Part shown: in pieces, positions 1 through 6,151 of the stretch
Numbering within the stretch: the stretch's first letter is position 1
Layout: the number at the start of each line of letters is the position of its first letter
From: a virus
Direction: 5' to 3' (one strand)
Virus record (IMG/VR): IMGVR_UViG_3300018059_000019
Span: 1 to 44,209 of that record
Length of the DNA stretch: 44,209 nucleotides
Translations under genes and position numbers: made by a program
Notes under the pieces: model-generated
The model's database searches: none
What the model was told of the DNA's origin: nothing
Seen by the model: the letters and a program-made list of their open reading frames with translations, nothing else

Positions 1-297
1 AATGACGGACGGCGAGCCACTCGATCCAGAGGCAATATTCAGCAGCGCAAAATACTGCGCCTGCGAATTCATCGCGGTGTGCAGGTCGTAGACCCCATCG
101 AGCAGGCCGACGGTGTGACCGGCATACCGTGCTTGTGCTGTAGCATTACTGATCATAGTAATGGGCCAGGGATCAGCTTGGGTACCACCACTCGCGGCTG
201 TACCTGTACCAGTTGGGCTGATGTAAAAATCAATAGGGAGTAACGGCAAACCGAATAGCCCAATCGCATCACGAGCACGTATAACCAGACTGACCAT
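1..297 (-). CDS. Beta-helix tailspike/tail protein, N-terminal part (cut by window start)
   Basis: The ATG at 297 overlaps the stop of the preceding gene (TAATG), and the frame stays open for 99 codons to base 1. The segment after about residue 20 (DFYISPTGTGTAASGG, then a DGVYDL motif) is the usual opening of right-handed parallel beta-helix (pectate-lyase-like) proteins, which in phages are tailspikes or other host-surface-binding proteins. The continuation is probably the open frame at the other window end (43359-44209), which has a beta-helix body but no start. Joined directly, the two halves are out of frame by one base, so 1 + 3n bases are missing. By my count G+C is about 55-63% in the first 120 bases, higher than in nearby genes. 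Confidence 0.7.
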   Translation of the reverse strand, partial: MVSLVIRARDAIGLFGLPLLPIDFYISPTGTGTAASGGTQADPWPITMISNATAQARYAGHTVGLLDGVYDLHTAMNSQAQYFALLNIASGSSGSPSVI

Positions 298-746
298 TAT
301 GCGATAGTACCTCGACCAAACCGGAACCAACCATTTGCCCCTACGTCGATAGTAAAGGTATTGCCGTCGGTAATCGTTATGGAGCTACCATAATCTAGCT
401 TACCGACAAGTGGGTCAGCTGGACTGGTCGGCGTATCGTTATACAGGAATATGTAACGGAATGGGCCGATGCTGCCGCCAGCCGCTGTGATGACTTCATC
501 CGCACTGGTGAATTGCCAAATGTCCGTGCCGGCACCCGTTTCCGCCCAGGCTTCACTATCTAGCGTGGGGCCACCAGCAGTATATCCATTACCAGCACTA
601 ATTTCTGTCAACTGACTGAATGTAGCGCCAGTTGCGAGTGCAAGATCCGTGTTAGTGAGTGATGCTTTGAAGGAACCAGTGCTAAGGTTGTGTACTCCCT
701 TACCGATGTCACCAAACAACTCACCGAAAATCTGTGTAGTTGCCAT
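297..746 (-). CDS. Small virion protein, MATTQIF-type (decoration or tail accessory)
   Basis: 149 residues. The opening MATTQIF and a following GNGYTAGG stretch resemble a short all-beta phage structural protein often found in virion clusters. From about residue 30 the protein is predicted to be mostly beta, rich in Gly, Thr and Ser, with a C-terminal ANGWFRFGRGTIA strand. A GGGGG/AAGTGAG stretch lies just upstream of the ATG at 746. It sits 1 bp after the preceding small gene and overlaps the next by one base, so it is part of the late operon. Its exact virion position is inferred from context only. Confidence 0.55.
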   Translation of the reverse strand: MATTQIFGELFGDIGKGVHNLSTGSFKASLTNTDLALATGATFSQLTEISAGNGYTAGGPTLDSEAWAETGAGTDIWQFTSADEVITAAGGSIGPFRYIFLYNDTPTSPADPLVGKLDYGSSITITDGNTFTIDVGANGWFRFGRGTIA

Positions 747-747
747 C

Positions 748-1017
748 TCACTTACCCCCTAGCAGTTTAGCCAGCATGCCTATTTCTTTCTTGATGGCAA
801 ACCACCCTATACCACCACGCGCCTCGCTTATCTCCTTTGCCACGTCCATTGCCAACACCCTGTGGCGTTCGCTCTCATTAGCGTGTTCAGCCATCTTCTT
901 TTTGAGTGGCTCGATACGCTTGTTTACCGCTGCTACGTAGGTGGTTAGTGCAGTGTAGCGTTCCCTGTGCTCTTTGAGCATAACCTCACTGGACTTTACT
1001 TCTATAACTTCAGTCAT
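748..1017 (-). CDS. Small helical protein of the late operon
   Basis: 89 residues, almost entirely predicted helix with many Lys/Glu and a likely coiled coil through the first 60 residues; the end (GGIGWFAIKKEIGMLAKLLGGK) is amphipathic. A good ribosome site (GAGGTG, 4 bases of spacing) precedes the ATG at 1017. It is packed between two small beta-rich virion-type genes. I do not recognise a family. An assembly or chaperone role for the neighbouring tail proteins is possible but only a guess. Confidence 0.6.
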   Translation of the reverse strand: MTEVIEVKSSEVMLKEHRERYTALTTYVAAVNKRIEPLKKKMAEHANESERHRVLAMDVAKEISEARGGIGWFAIKKEIGMLAKLLGGK

Positions 1018-1032
1018 CTCACACCTCGACAG

Positions 1033-1317
1033 TTAGTTAATAAGGGCATTGACACTAGTAGCGCCAGCACCGCCCGCCGTTACAGCGCGAACGTGGCTAG
1101 CACGAAATTCCACATTGATGGCGGTTTTGCTAGTTATACTGACGCCAGTCACGCTGAACCACTGAATACCGTCAGGACTGATTTCAAGGGTAGTGGTGGA
1201 GCCATCAAACGTGCCCCAGACGAACAGCGTATAGAGATGACTAAGTTCACGGTTACCCCACTGCCTGATGGGTATATCCGCACCAGTTGCATTACCGCTA
1301 TTCGTTAGTAAGCGCAC
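1033..1317 (-). CDS. Small beta-rich virion-type protein
   Basis: About 94 residues if translation starts at the GTG at 1317, which has GGAG six bases upstream. The open frame extends further upstream, inside the small terminase gene, but those codons are probably not used. The chosen start overlaps the terminase stop at 1298. The sequence is beta-rich with an ISPDGIQWFSV motif of the kind seen in phage tail or neck accessory proteins that bind sugars or stabilise fibres. It ends in a small-residue stretch. The family is not recognised with certainty. Confidence 0.55.
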   Translation of the reverse strand: MRLLTNSGNATGADIPIRQWGNRELSHLYTLFVWGTFDGSTTTLEISPDGIQWFSVTGVSITSKTAINVEFRASHVRAVTAGGAGATSVNALIN

Positions 1318-1888
1318 GTTTGTCTCCAAAGTTAATCTGTATATTTTCCCCGATAATGTTACCCCTCGCCAACATGCGAGCAATTACATCTTCGGCACTC
1401 TCATTCGCTTTGTCTTTCGGCAGCATGGTTTCACGCAACTTAGCGTAGCGATCAACAGCCCGGAGTTGCGTGCTCATCGGTTGGTCTTTATCCAGTGCAC
1501 GACGGACAACATCAACTGCCTTTCCACCCAGCGCTTGTATTTCATCCTCACGGTGGCCATATACCTTCCGGAGGAGGGCAACTGCCAAAGGGTCGTTCAG
1601 GACGCGGCTGACTGTCGCCACACTAACGCTTTGTTCCATCGCTATTTGTTCAAGCGATAGGCCGTGTAGGTGCGCTCCGATGATTTTCATATGCCGATTG
1701 GTGAGACGCGATAGCTTGAGGGCACCATTCTCTCGACGTTTACCAATAGCCTTTTCTACTAAATAACGCGGGAGCATGCGTCCATTAGCGTCAGTTAGCT
1801 TAGGCAAGTCGTTGGGGCGACGCCCTCGCACGTTGGGCATAAAGGATTCTATCATATCCAAAGCTGCATTCGCCTTATCACTATTCAT
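1298..1888 (-). CDS. terS: Terminase small subunit
   Basis: 196 residues. A helix-turn-helix lies at about residues 68-95 (GLSLEQIAMEQSVSVATVSRVLND), followed by a helical region with a regularly spaced basic pattern, the usual layout of DNA-recognition subunits of phage terminases. TerS binds the packaging site and feeds DNA to the large subunit. Here TerL lies at 40.6-42.2 kb, which is downstream in the same operon only if the window is circular. The ATG at 1888 overlaps the stop of the preceding 55-residue gene (ATGA), implying translational coupling. It could be another HTH DNA-binding protein, but position and length favour TerS. Confidence 0.7.
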   Translation of the reverse strand: MNSDKANAALDMIESFMPNVRGRRPNDLPKLTDANGRMLPRYLVEKAIGKRRENGALKLSRLTNRHMKIIGAHLHGLSLEQIAMEQSVSVATVSRVLNDPLAVALLRKVYGHREDEIQALGGKAVDVVRRALDKDQPMSTQLRAVDRYAKLRETMLPKDKANESAEDVIARMLARGNIIGENIQINFGDKRALTNE

Positions 1889-2052
1889 TTGACTGGACTC
1901 GTGAGGATGTCAATAAAGCTCGTGTTCAAATTTTGAACAACATCTTCGTTACCATCAAGCACCTTCAGTTCACTATTCAAGCGCTTTATATCCTCCCTCA
2001 TACGGTTCACACGTACTTGCTTTTCATACTCCGTCAGTTCGCGTGCACTCAC
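1885..2052 (-). CDS. 55-residue charged helical protein between the Ig/FN3 gene and terS
   Basis: A short gene starting at the GTG at 2052, which overlaps the stop of the Ig/FN3 gene (GTGA), and ending in a TGA that overlaps the terS start (ATGA). GGTGAT lies just upstream of the start. The protein begins SARELTEYEKQVRV and is a probable coiled coil, then contains VQNLN, encoded by one copy of the genome's 15-bp palindrome. The perfect start/stop coupling on both sides is the main evidence that it is real. Function unknown. Confidence 0.6.
   Translation of the reverse strand: MSARELTEYEKQVRVNRMREDIKRLNSELKVLDGNEDVVQNLNTSFIDILTSPVK
1924..1938. repeat. 15-bp palindrome GTTCAAATTTTGAAC, copy 1
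   Basis: One of seven dispersed copies. This one lies inside the small gene before terS and is read in frame as VQNLN on the minus strand. It is a candidate operator for an unidentified DNA-binding protein. Confidence 0.6.
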
Positions 2053-2645
2053 TTTATCACCTTACTAGCTATGTTACTCAACGCACTTTCAGCACCATTA
2101 GCGTTAATTGCACGCACAGCGAAGTAGTAACTACCGAGTTTGAGGTTATCCACGATGTAGGTTGACATGCCAGGGCTGTTAACACTAATCGTTTGAGTTA
2201 ACTCATCAGCACTGGTACCATACAGTATCTTGTAGCCTGCCAGGTTGGTGAGCACACTTCCGTCAGTGTTTGTTGTAGGGGGCGTCCACTTAAGTGTTGC
2301 ACTTCCATTAACCGGCGCTAACACAGCTATGCTGAATGGGCGGAGGGCCTTGGTGTTCACTCCATCCTTGACATATATCGTTATGTCCCTATACAGGCCA
2401 ACGTGCACACTACCTGGTGTGCCAGCGATAGTTCCAGTGGAGTAACTAAAGGTTGTCCATGTCGGTCGGTTCTTTATGACGAAGTATAACTTACGTCCTT
2501 CAGGGTCATGTGCAACTGGAGTGAATACGTAACGTTGACTGACAAGAGCCGTGGTGGGGGGTACACCAGCGATAGTTGGTGGTAGATTGGCGCTCCACAC
2601 ACTGGTGGAGGCAAACAACAAAGTGGTTAGTACAATGAACTTCAT
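2049..2645 (-). CDS. Secreted Ig-like plus fibronectin type III protein
   Basis: 198 residues. A Sec signal peptide is visible (MKFIVLTTLLFASTSVWSA, cleavage near residue 19). Residues about 22-105 look like a cadherin/Ig-type domain (PPTIAGVPPTTAL..., GTIAGTPG). Residues about 112-196 form a fibronectin type III domain (ATLKWTPPT..., GYKILYGTS..., YYFAVRAINANG). Such domains bind surfaces or carbohydrates in many phage proteins, but a free secreted form between the lysis genes and terS is unusual. I see no convincing ribosome site. It may be exported before lysis or be a virion protein with a cleaved leader. Confidence 0.75.
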   Translation of the reverse strand: MKFIVLTTLLFASTSVWSANLPPTIAGVPPTTALVSQRYVFTPVAHDPEGRKLYFVIKNRPTWTTFSYSTGTIAGTPGSVHVGLYRDITIYVKDGVNTKALRPFSIAVLAPVNGSATLKWTPPTTNTDGSVLTNLAGYKILYGTSADELTQTISVNSPGMSTYIVDNLKLGSYYFAVRAINANGAESALSNIASKVIK

Positions 2646-2762
2646 GTGCGGGAAAGGGCTTGACTTGCCATGACAGTGTTTACCTTTAAAATGAGAGACG
2701 TTAACATTCTATGAAGATCATGCAGTATATGAGTAGTATCCTCACATAGATGCACATAGTGA

Positions 2763-3062
2763 TCAATTCGCATTACTAGCTACCTCCGTCGACTGGCTAC
2801 TGCTAGTAGTCGTGCCAGCGGGTGGTGGGCTATCTACACGGGAACGTAGGTAAAGGAAGGCAAACAAGAGGCCAAGCGCCCCTGTGAGTGCAATGGCTAG
2901 GGTCTTACCTAGCTCTAGGAGGTTGTCCGCCACTCTTATGTTACCAAGGAAAAGGGTGAACATGAACGCAAAGTAACCCAACACAAAGAGGACACCAACC
3001 ACCAACTGGAAGTAGGCCGTCAAGTAGCTGAGTGGTATGCGATCAGTTGACATGGTATGCAT
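2763..3062 (-). CDS. Holin-like membrane protein with two helices
   Basis: 99 residues. Two hydrophobic segments are clear, at about residues 12-38 (LTAYFQLVVGVLFVLGYFAF region) and 52-72 (TLAIALTGALGLLFAFLYL), with a charged and Ser/Thr-rich C-terminal tail. This matches a class II holin or another small inner-membrane lysis protein. It lies next to the spanin-like gene at the head of the late operon. A second possible ATG is at 3053; neither start has a strong ribosome site. Function is inferred from topology and place. Confidence 0.55.
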   Translation of the reverse strand: MHTMSTDRIPLSYLTAYFQLVVGVLFVLGYFAFMFTLFLGNIRVADNLLELGKTLAIALTGALGLLFAFLYLRSRVDSPPPAGTTTSSSQSTEVASNAN

Positions 3063-3120
3063 CAGTGATGGGTGGATAGGGCACTAACGTTCGCGTTCCG
3101 CGATTGCCTGTTAGTGTATA

Positions 3121-3480
3121 TCACAGATCGTCACACCCTGGTTCTATATACGGTATGCCTGTTATGATACGCCACTGTTCTTTTAACTCTCGGAGGCGAC
3201 TGGCGAGGAAGCGCTTGTCAGTTGCTGTGCACTTTTGTCTAATGGTATCGATTATATCCTTATCCAGGAGTTTTGCCTCAATGCGGGTGACTGCTTGTTG
3301 TGCTTGTTTTACGTCCCCAGCCTGTGCAAAACCTTCAAGTCCCGGTAACAGTCCACAAGCCCAGATAGTATGTCCTATTAGCACAATCATTGTCAGGGCC
3401 ATAGTCAGTCTCCACTTACGCCGTCCTGCTGGGGTGTCCTCCACGAAGAGGATAGTGTCAACTAAGTCTAGCGGTCCCAT
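3121..3480 (-). CDS. Membrane-anchored coiled-coil protein, inner-spanin-like
   Basis: About 119 residues from the ATG at 3480, chosen over the upstream one at 3531 because AAGG precedes it. One transmembrane segment (about residues 25-47, LTMALTMIVLIGHTIWACG) is followed by a charged helical domain (about 55-105). This is the topology of Rz-type inner spanins, which span the periplasm in the last step of Gram-negative lysis. No outer-spanin lipoprotein lies beside it; the only lipoprotein in the window is in the early operon. It could equally be another membrane-anchored lysis accessory protein. Confidence 0.45.
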   Translation of the reverse strand: MGPLDLVDTILFVEDTPAGRRKWRLTMALTMIVLIGHTIWACGLLPGLEGFAQAGDVKQAQQAVTRIEAKLLDKDIIDTIRQKCTATDKRFLASRLRELKEQWRIITGIPYIEPGCDDL

Positions 3481-3691
3481 AAACCTTACACCCCACTGAT
3501 GAAGGGGCGCAACCCCCTTGATGTGCAGCAACCTCCCTGCAATGAACGTCTACCTATATGTGAGGTTGCACAACCTTGGTGGATATGTCAAGCAGTTGTT
3601 GCGTTATTTTACCCAATGTTTAACACAAAGCTTGGGCGAAGCCCAACAGTGGTTGAGTACAATACCTCATAGTGAAAATGAGTAGCATTTT

Positions 3692-3724
3692 GGTGGGGCC
3701 TCCAACTCTACACAGGCCCCCACC
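3692..3724. repeat. Strong GC-rich inverted repeat
   Basis: GGTGGGGCCT (3692-3701) pairs with AGGCCCCCACC (3714-3724), leaving one bulged C and a 12-base loop. It lies mid-way between the divergent operons. No T-run follows on either strand, so it is not a classical terminator. Confidence 0.65.
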
Positions 3725-3909
3725 TTGGGGGGTGACGGCCCCCTTCGTGTACACTATAGGCATTGGCTCACATAAGTATCATGTCATATACCTATGATAA
3801 GGCATAACAGTGATATGTTATAACTACTTGTTGGGATAACTAAGAGGTTTGTTCGCGCAAAGGAGCGTTGCCACATATAGTTGTTATGTGTCACAACTAT
3901 GCATTGGCC

Positions 3910-3949
3910 TTGACAGTCCTTGACATTTCTTAACAGTTCTTGACTGGAC
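3910..3949 (+). promoter_or_regulatory. Four 10-bp phased TTGACA-type direct repeats
   Basis: Four units start at 3910, 3920, 3930 and 3940: TTGACAGTCC, TTGACATTTC, TTAACAGTTC, TTGACTGGAC. The spacing is exactly one DNA turn. Each unit resembles a sigma-70 -35 box; the last could pair with a weak -10 (TATGGC, 3963-3968) 17 bp downstream. Iteron-like or regulator-binding repeats are an alternative reading. Confidence 0.55.
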
Positions 3950-3982
3950 ACTTGCATGCCCCTATGGCGTAATGAACTCACA

Positions 3983-4012
3983 CCGATGTGACACAGCTTA
4001 CATCGGCTTCTT
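3983..4012 (+). terminator. Terminator-like hairpin in the early leader
   Basis: CCGATGT (3983-3989) pairs with ACATCGG (4000-4006), followed by a T-rich CTTCTT. It lies after the phased repeats and before the first early gene, so it could act as an attenuator of the early operon. The stem is only 7 bp and the T-run is broken. Confidence 0.4.
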
Positions 4013-4035
4013 TAACAATCAGGGCGCGTTCATAA

Positions 4036-4051
4036 TGTTTCATGTGGAACA
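4036..4051. promoter_or_regulatory. parS-like palindrome in the early leader
   Basis: TGTTTCATGTGGAACA differs from the bacterial chromosomal parS consensus TGTTNCACGTGAAACA at two bases. It lies inside a larger inverted repeat (GGGCGC at 4022-4027, GCGCCC at 4063-4068), 35 bp upstream of the first early gene. A better match lies at 4223-4238. Confidence 0.5.
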
Positions 4052-4085
4052 TTCACTGTGTTGCGCCCACAATGCGAGGTGACGT

Positions 4086-4541
4086 ATGAAAGAAGTTAGC
4101 AAGAAGTTCGGTGGGGATAAGGCCACTATCGTTAAGGATAACGTTGTTGTAATGGATCACGTGACGTTGCATAAGGCGAGTGATAAGTTTTATCAACTAA
4201 GGACAACGTTTGATTACACGGATGTTCCACGTGAAACAATCCTGGCGTTGGCGAGTGAGACCCTGCTGATTCGCTGGCGGACGGCCTTTAAGTCAGCCGA
4301 TAAGGTTGATGAAACTAGCGACAATCAAACGGTGTTGGTTGCCAAGATGCTGAAAGGTGCCAAGCCGCGTATGTCTAAAGGTGAGAAGCTCACTCGCCTG
4401 CTTAGTGACATGACTAGGGAAGAGAAGGAAGCTATATTGCTTCAACTTATGGAAAGCAATAAGGGGATAGATATCGTCCTACAGGCAGTTAATGAACAGG
4501 AGGATGATGATAATCAGGGGAGAGGACTTGACAGCATTTGA
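4086..4541 (+). CDS. First early protein, unknown, own terminator
   Basis: 151 residues. A GAGGTG ribosome site precedes the ATG. The N-terminal half looks beta-rich (about residues 12-50); a Lys-rich linker (about 95-105) leads to a short helical module (LLSDMTREEKEAILLQLMES, about 108-127) and an acidic tail (EDDDNQGRG). No known family is recognised. The C-terminal module and parts of the centre resemble the protein at 12454-12813, suggesting a distant paralogue. Both genes lie behind structured leaders and end at strong terminators, which suggests abundant early products. The gene contains an exact consensus parS site at 4223-4238. Confidence 0.75.
   Translation: MKEVSKKFGGDKATIVKDNVVVMDHVTLHKASDKFYQLRTTFDYTDVPRETILALASETLLIRWRTAFKSADKVDETSDNQTVLVAKMLKGAKPRMSKGEKLTRLLSDMTREEKEAILLQLMESNKGIDIVLQAVNEQEDDDNQGRGLDSI
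4223..4238. promoter_or_regulatory. Exact consensus parS site within the first early gene
   Basis: TGTTCCACGTGAAACA matches TGTTNCACGTGAAACA, the bacterial chromosomal ParB-binding site, at all 15 fixed positions. A chance match in a 44-kb genome is very unlikely. Within the gene it encodes DVPRET. The phage's own ParB-like domain protein is at 17565-18932, and host ParB is the other candidate binder. Confidence 0.65.
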
Positions 4542-4561
4542 TACAACGACTTGACAATAAC

Positions 4562-4588
4562 GGGAGGGGTTAACAGCCCCTCCTTTTT
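4562..4588 (+). terminator. Intrinsic terminator after the first early gene
   Basis: GGAGGGG (4563-4569) pairs with CCCCTCC (4577-4583) across a 7-base loop, followed directly by TTTTT. It lies 20 bp after the stop of the first early gene and should reduce read-through into the rest of the early operon. Confidence 0.85.
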
Positions 4589-4605
4589 GTTTATGTAAGT
4601 GACAT

Positions 4606-4620
4606 GTTCAAATTTTGAAC
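4606..4620. repeat. 15-bp palindrome GTTCAAATTTTGAAC, copy 2
   Basis: Non-coding copy, 18 bp after the terminator T-run. Its place upstream of the next early gene block fits an operator. Confidence 0.65.
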
Positions 4621-5002
4621 ACATACTAGCTATCATAATCTAAGTATCTATGTAAGTACGGGGTGGAAACTATTTCCCAAGCTATCCCTATCCCACTAAT
4701 GGTATCTATCTCCTGGTTAGCACTCCCTAGTATCTTAGTACTATGGCTTACTTATCTACTTTCTTTTATATATTTTTTTTAGATATATAGAAGAGATAGA
4801 GAGTAGAGAGACGAACTAGTGACATGAGACAGCCTGGCGACGTGAGACAGGCCAAAATAATTTCCACCCCCTACGTGCATGGATACATACATAATGATAT
4901 GATGTATGTATATCCTTAGGTATAACACCCATACCAACTTCGTGCATCTCCGCCCAAGGTATGATATAATACATATAGTTACTTCCACACAGGTATCTTG
5001 AT
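4621..5002. other. AT-rich non-coding region with repeats, possible promoter or origin
   Basis: No credible gene: the short minus-strand frames here are low-complexity. The stretch around 4765-4810 is a run of T then A/G-rich DNA (TTTTATATATTTTTTTTAG, then GAGATAGAGAGTAGAGAG). A direct repeat GACATGAGACAG/GACGTGAGACAG lies at 4821-4832 and 4839-4850. A perfect 10-bp inverted repeat lies at 4883-4911. The region separates the isolated first early gene from the second block and probably holds that block's promoter. A replication origin is a further possibility. Confidence 0.5.
4883..4911. repeat. Perfect 10-bp inverted repeat
   Basis: ATACATACAT (4883-4892) and ATGTATGTAT (4902-4911) flank a 9-base loop. 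AT-rich cruciform or protein-binding site in the non-coding region. Confidence 0.6.
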
Positions 5003-5203
5003 ATGTTAGAGAAGGGTAGATTTTGCATAACTTGTGGTGTGTATAGGGTTACGAGTCACGGCCCATACTGTAATAGTTGTTTCAAGGATAAACAATATGC
5101 CAGGATGAATGCACCATCTGTTAAGTATGATATGCGCGGTTTTCCTATTGCGTCAGGTGAGGTAAAGAAAGCAGGTGAGGTAAAGAAAGATGGCAAAGAG
5201 TAA
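5003..5203 (+). CDS. Small zinc-finger protein (CxxC...CxxC), first of a pair
   Basis: 66 residues. Four cysteines in the pattern CITC (about residues 8-11) and CNSC (about 24-27) should bind one zinc ion. The tail holds a short duplicated GEVKKAGEVKKDGKE segment, visible in the DNA as a repeated ggtgaggtaaagaaag unit. It overlaps the next gene by 14 bp, and that gene encodes a related finger, so the two look like a tandem duplication. Likely a small nucleic-acid or protein-binding early regulator; the exact role is unknown. Confidence 0.65.
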   Translation: MLEKGRFCITCGVYRVTSHGPYCNSCFKDKQYARMNAPSVKYDMRGFPIASGEVKKAGEVKKDGKE

Positions 5204-5615
5204 AGCCTTTATTGACTTGTATAGGAACCCTAGCTACAAGTCTGGCATATGCAGTTGTTGTAGGAAGTTTTTAAGGAATAGCGGACATCCCGACTATCCC
5301 CATTTGTGCAATAAGTGCTTGAACACGAGGGCAGCTCTTAGGCCGGCAGTATCTTTTGGGCAACTCGAAGTAGATAGAGCTATCGAGTACGCGGCGAAAG
5401 TGCAGCAAGTTAATCAACTAACGTACGCTGTTAATGATCCACGCAGTGATCCGTTATTCCTTAGCAATGTGTATAACAAGCTGAGTGAGGAACAAAAGGA
5501 GTTGATGGATAAACAGATTGAAGTTGGCCGCTCTGATCGTTCAAACCTTGAACGCCCCACTACGCCAGCACAACCAGCGGACGTTAGCGCATTAGTTAAT
5601 AAATTGTTGAACTAG
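5190..5615 (+). CDS. Zinc-finger protein (CxCC...CxxC), second of a pair
   Basis: 141 residues. Cysteines around residues 20-24 (CSCC) and 40-43 (CNKC) form a finger like that of the preceding protein. The remaining 95 residues are helical and charged, ending in a Pro/Ala linker and a short helix (ADVSALVNKLLN). A degenerate version of the genome's 15-bp palindrome (GTTCAAACCTTGAAC, 5539-5553) lies in the coding sequence. Probably an early host-interaction or regulatory protein; the family is not recognised. Confidence 0.65.
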   Translation: MAKSKAFIDLYRNPSYKSGICSCCRKFLRNSGHPDYPHLCNKCLNTRAALRPAVSFGQLEVDRAIEYAAKVQQVNQLTYAVNDPRSDPLFLSNVYNKLSEEQKELMDKQIEVGRSDRSNLERPTTPAQPADVSALVNKLLN

Positions 5616-5742
5616 GGGTTGCATCACTCACATAGATTTGGTATGATGAATAATGCGAATAGTGCATGTCAAGGTTCCTTTAAACGTTCTGACGCGCGCT
5701 AATCGCCATTATGGTCGCCATACATCACATTGAGGACAAATC

Positions 5743-5928
5743 GTGGAAAATACATTATCTAGCTATTATCCAAGGTGGAGGCAAAACTGCTTGGATAGTG
5801 TTAAGTGGCTGAGTGGACATGATATAGAGCCCCCTCCATGCACCTACTCAAATGCAAAGATTGAATGGCTTGTAGACTATTATGAGCATAAAGCTATGTT
5901 ATATCATAGCATGATAGTGACCAGCTGA
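5743..5928 (+). CDS. Small acidic/aromatic early protein
   Basis: 61 residues from a GTG start with GAGG seven bases upstream. Rich in Tyr and Trp, with a soluble helical look. The flanking gaps each carry GTCAAGGTTCCTT (5666 area and 5938 area), a short repeat between the tiny genes. Family not recognised. Confidence 0.5.
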   Translation: MENTLSSYYPRWRQNCLDSVKWLSGHDIEPPPCTYSNAKIEWLVDYYEHKAMLYHSMIVTS

Positions 5929-5971
5929 GTCCGCGAAGTCAAGGTTCCTTCACACTACCGGGAGTATTCAC

Positions 5972-6151
5972 ATGAACAAGTTCTTTATTGCCACCGCCAT
6001 GATTGCCCTCGCCCAGTTGGGTGCATGCACCACTATGACGGCCACCCAACGTGTTGCTATGCAGCAGCGAGTTGATAACATGGGACAGGCCTATCCTGTG
6101 TTTAAGTGCAATGGGTCTCGCCTGATTAAGCGCTGCATCAAGGTTGACTAA
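5972..6151 (+). CDS. Small lipoprotein
   Basis: 59 residues. The N-terminus is a lipoprotein signal peptide with the lipobox LGAC (MNKFFIATAMIALAQLGAC), so the mature protein would be about 43 residues, lipidated on Cys17 and held in the cell envelope. Two further Cys residues near the end (KCNG and RCIK) could form a disulfide in the periplasm. GGGAG precedes the ATG. Small phage lipoproteins made early commonly block the receptor or DNA entry of competing phages (superinfection exclusion). An outer spanin is an alternative, though the location among early genes argues against it. Confidence 0.7.
   Translation: MNKFFIATAMIALAQLGACTTMTATQRVAMQQRVDNMGQAYPVFKCNGSRLIKRCIKVD

Larger units (their letters stand above)
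3481..4085. promoter_or_regulatory. Divergent control region between the two operons, many hairpins
   Basis: The longest non-coding stretch, separating the left-going late operon from the right-going early operon. It holds a series of inverted repeats: AGGTTG/CAACCT (3563-3576), TTGGGC-GAA-GCCCAA (3632-3646), AAAATG/CATTTT (3675-3691), a long G/C stem (3692-3724), overlapping runs of G and C that could pair in alternative ways (3717-3743), ATAGTTGT/ACAACTAT (3877-3900), CCGATGT/ACATCGG (3983-4006), and GGGCGC/GCGCCC around a parS-like palindrome (4022-4068). It also carries four phased TTGACA-like repeats. It should contain the promoters of both operons and may contain the replication origin. 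I cannot fix exact transcription starts. Confidence 0.6.

Noticed and set aside
1924-1938. LexA (SOS) box reading of the 15-bp palindrome
   Set aside because: The half-sites GTTC...GAAC are in the opposite order to the Gram-positive GAAC-N4-GTTC box and do not match CTGT-N8-ACAG; some other LexA type cannot be excluded but there is no positive support.
3910-3949. CRISPR array
   Set aside because: The repeats are 10 bp and directly abutting, with no spacers; no other regular repeat-spacer pattern exists in the window.
3784-3981. 65-residue minus-strand open frame in the divergent region
   Set aside because: It covers the phased repeats and hairpins, has no ribosome site, and its product has no sensible pattern.
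4223-4238. Plasmid-type partition locus (parABS) implying a phage-plasmid
   Set aside because: No ParA ATPase is present, and the only ParB-like domain is part of a methyltransferase, so stable plasmid partition is not supported.
4779-5028. Two minus-strand open frames in the AT-rich region before 5003
   Set aside because: Low-complexity composition, no ribosome site, and they run over repeat and promoter-like DNA.
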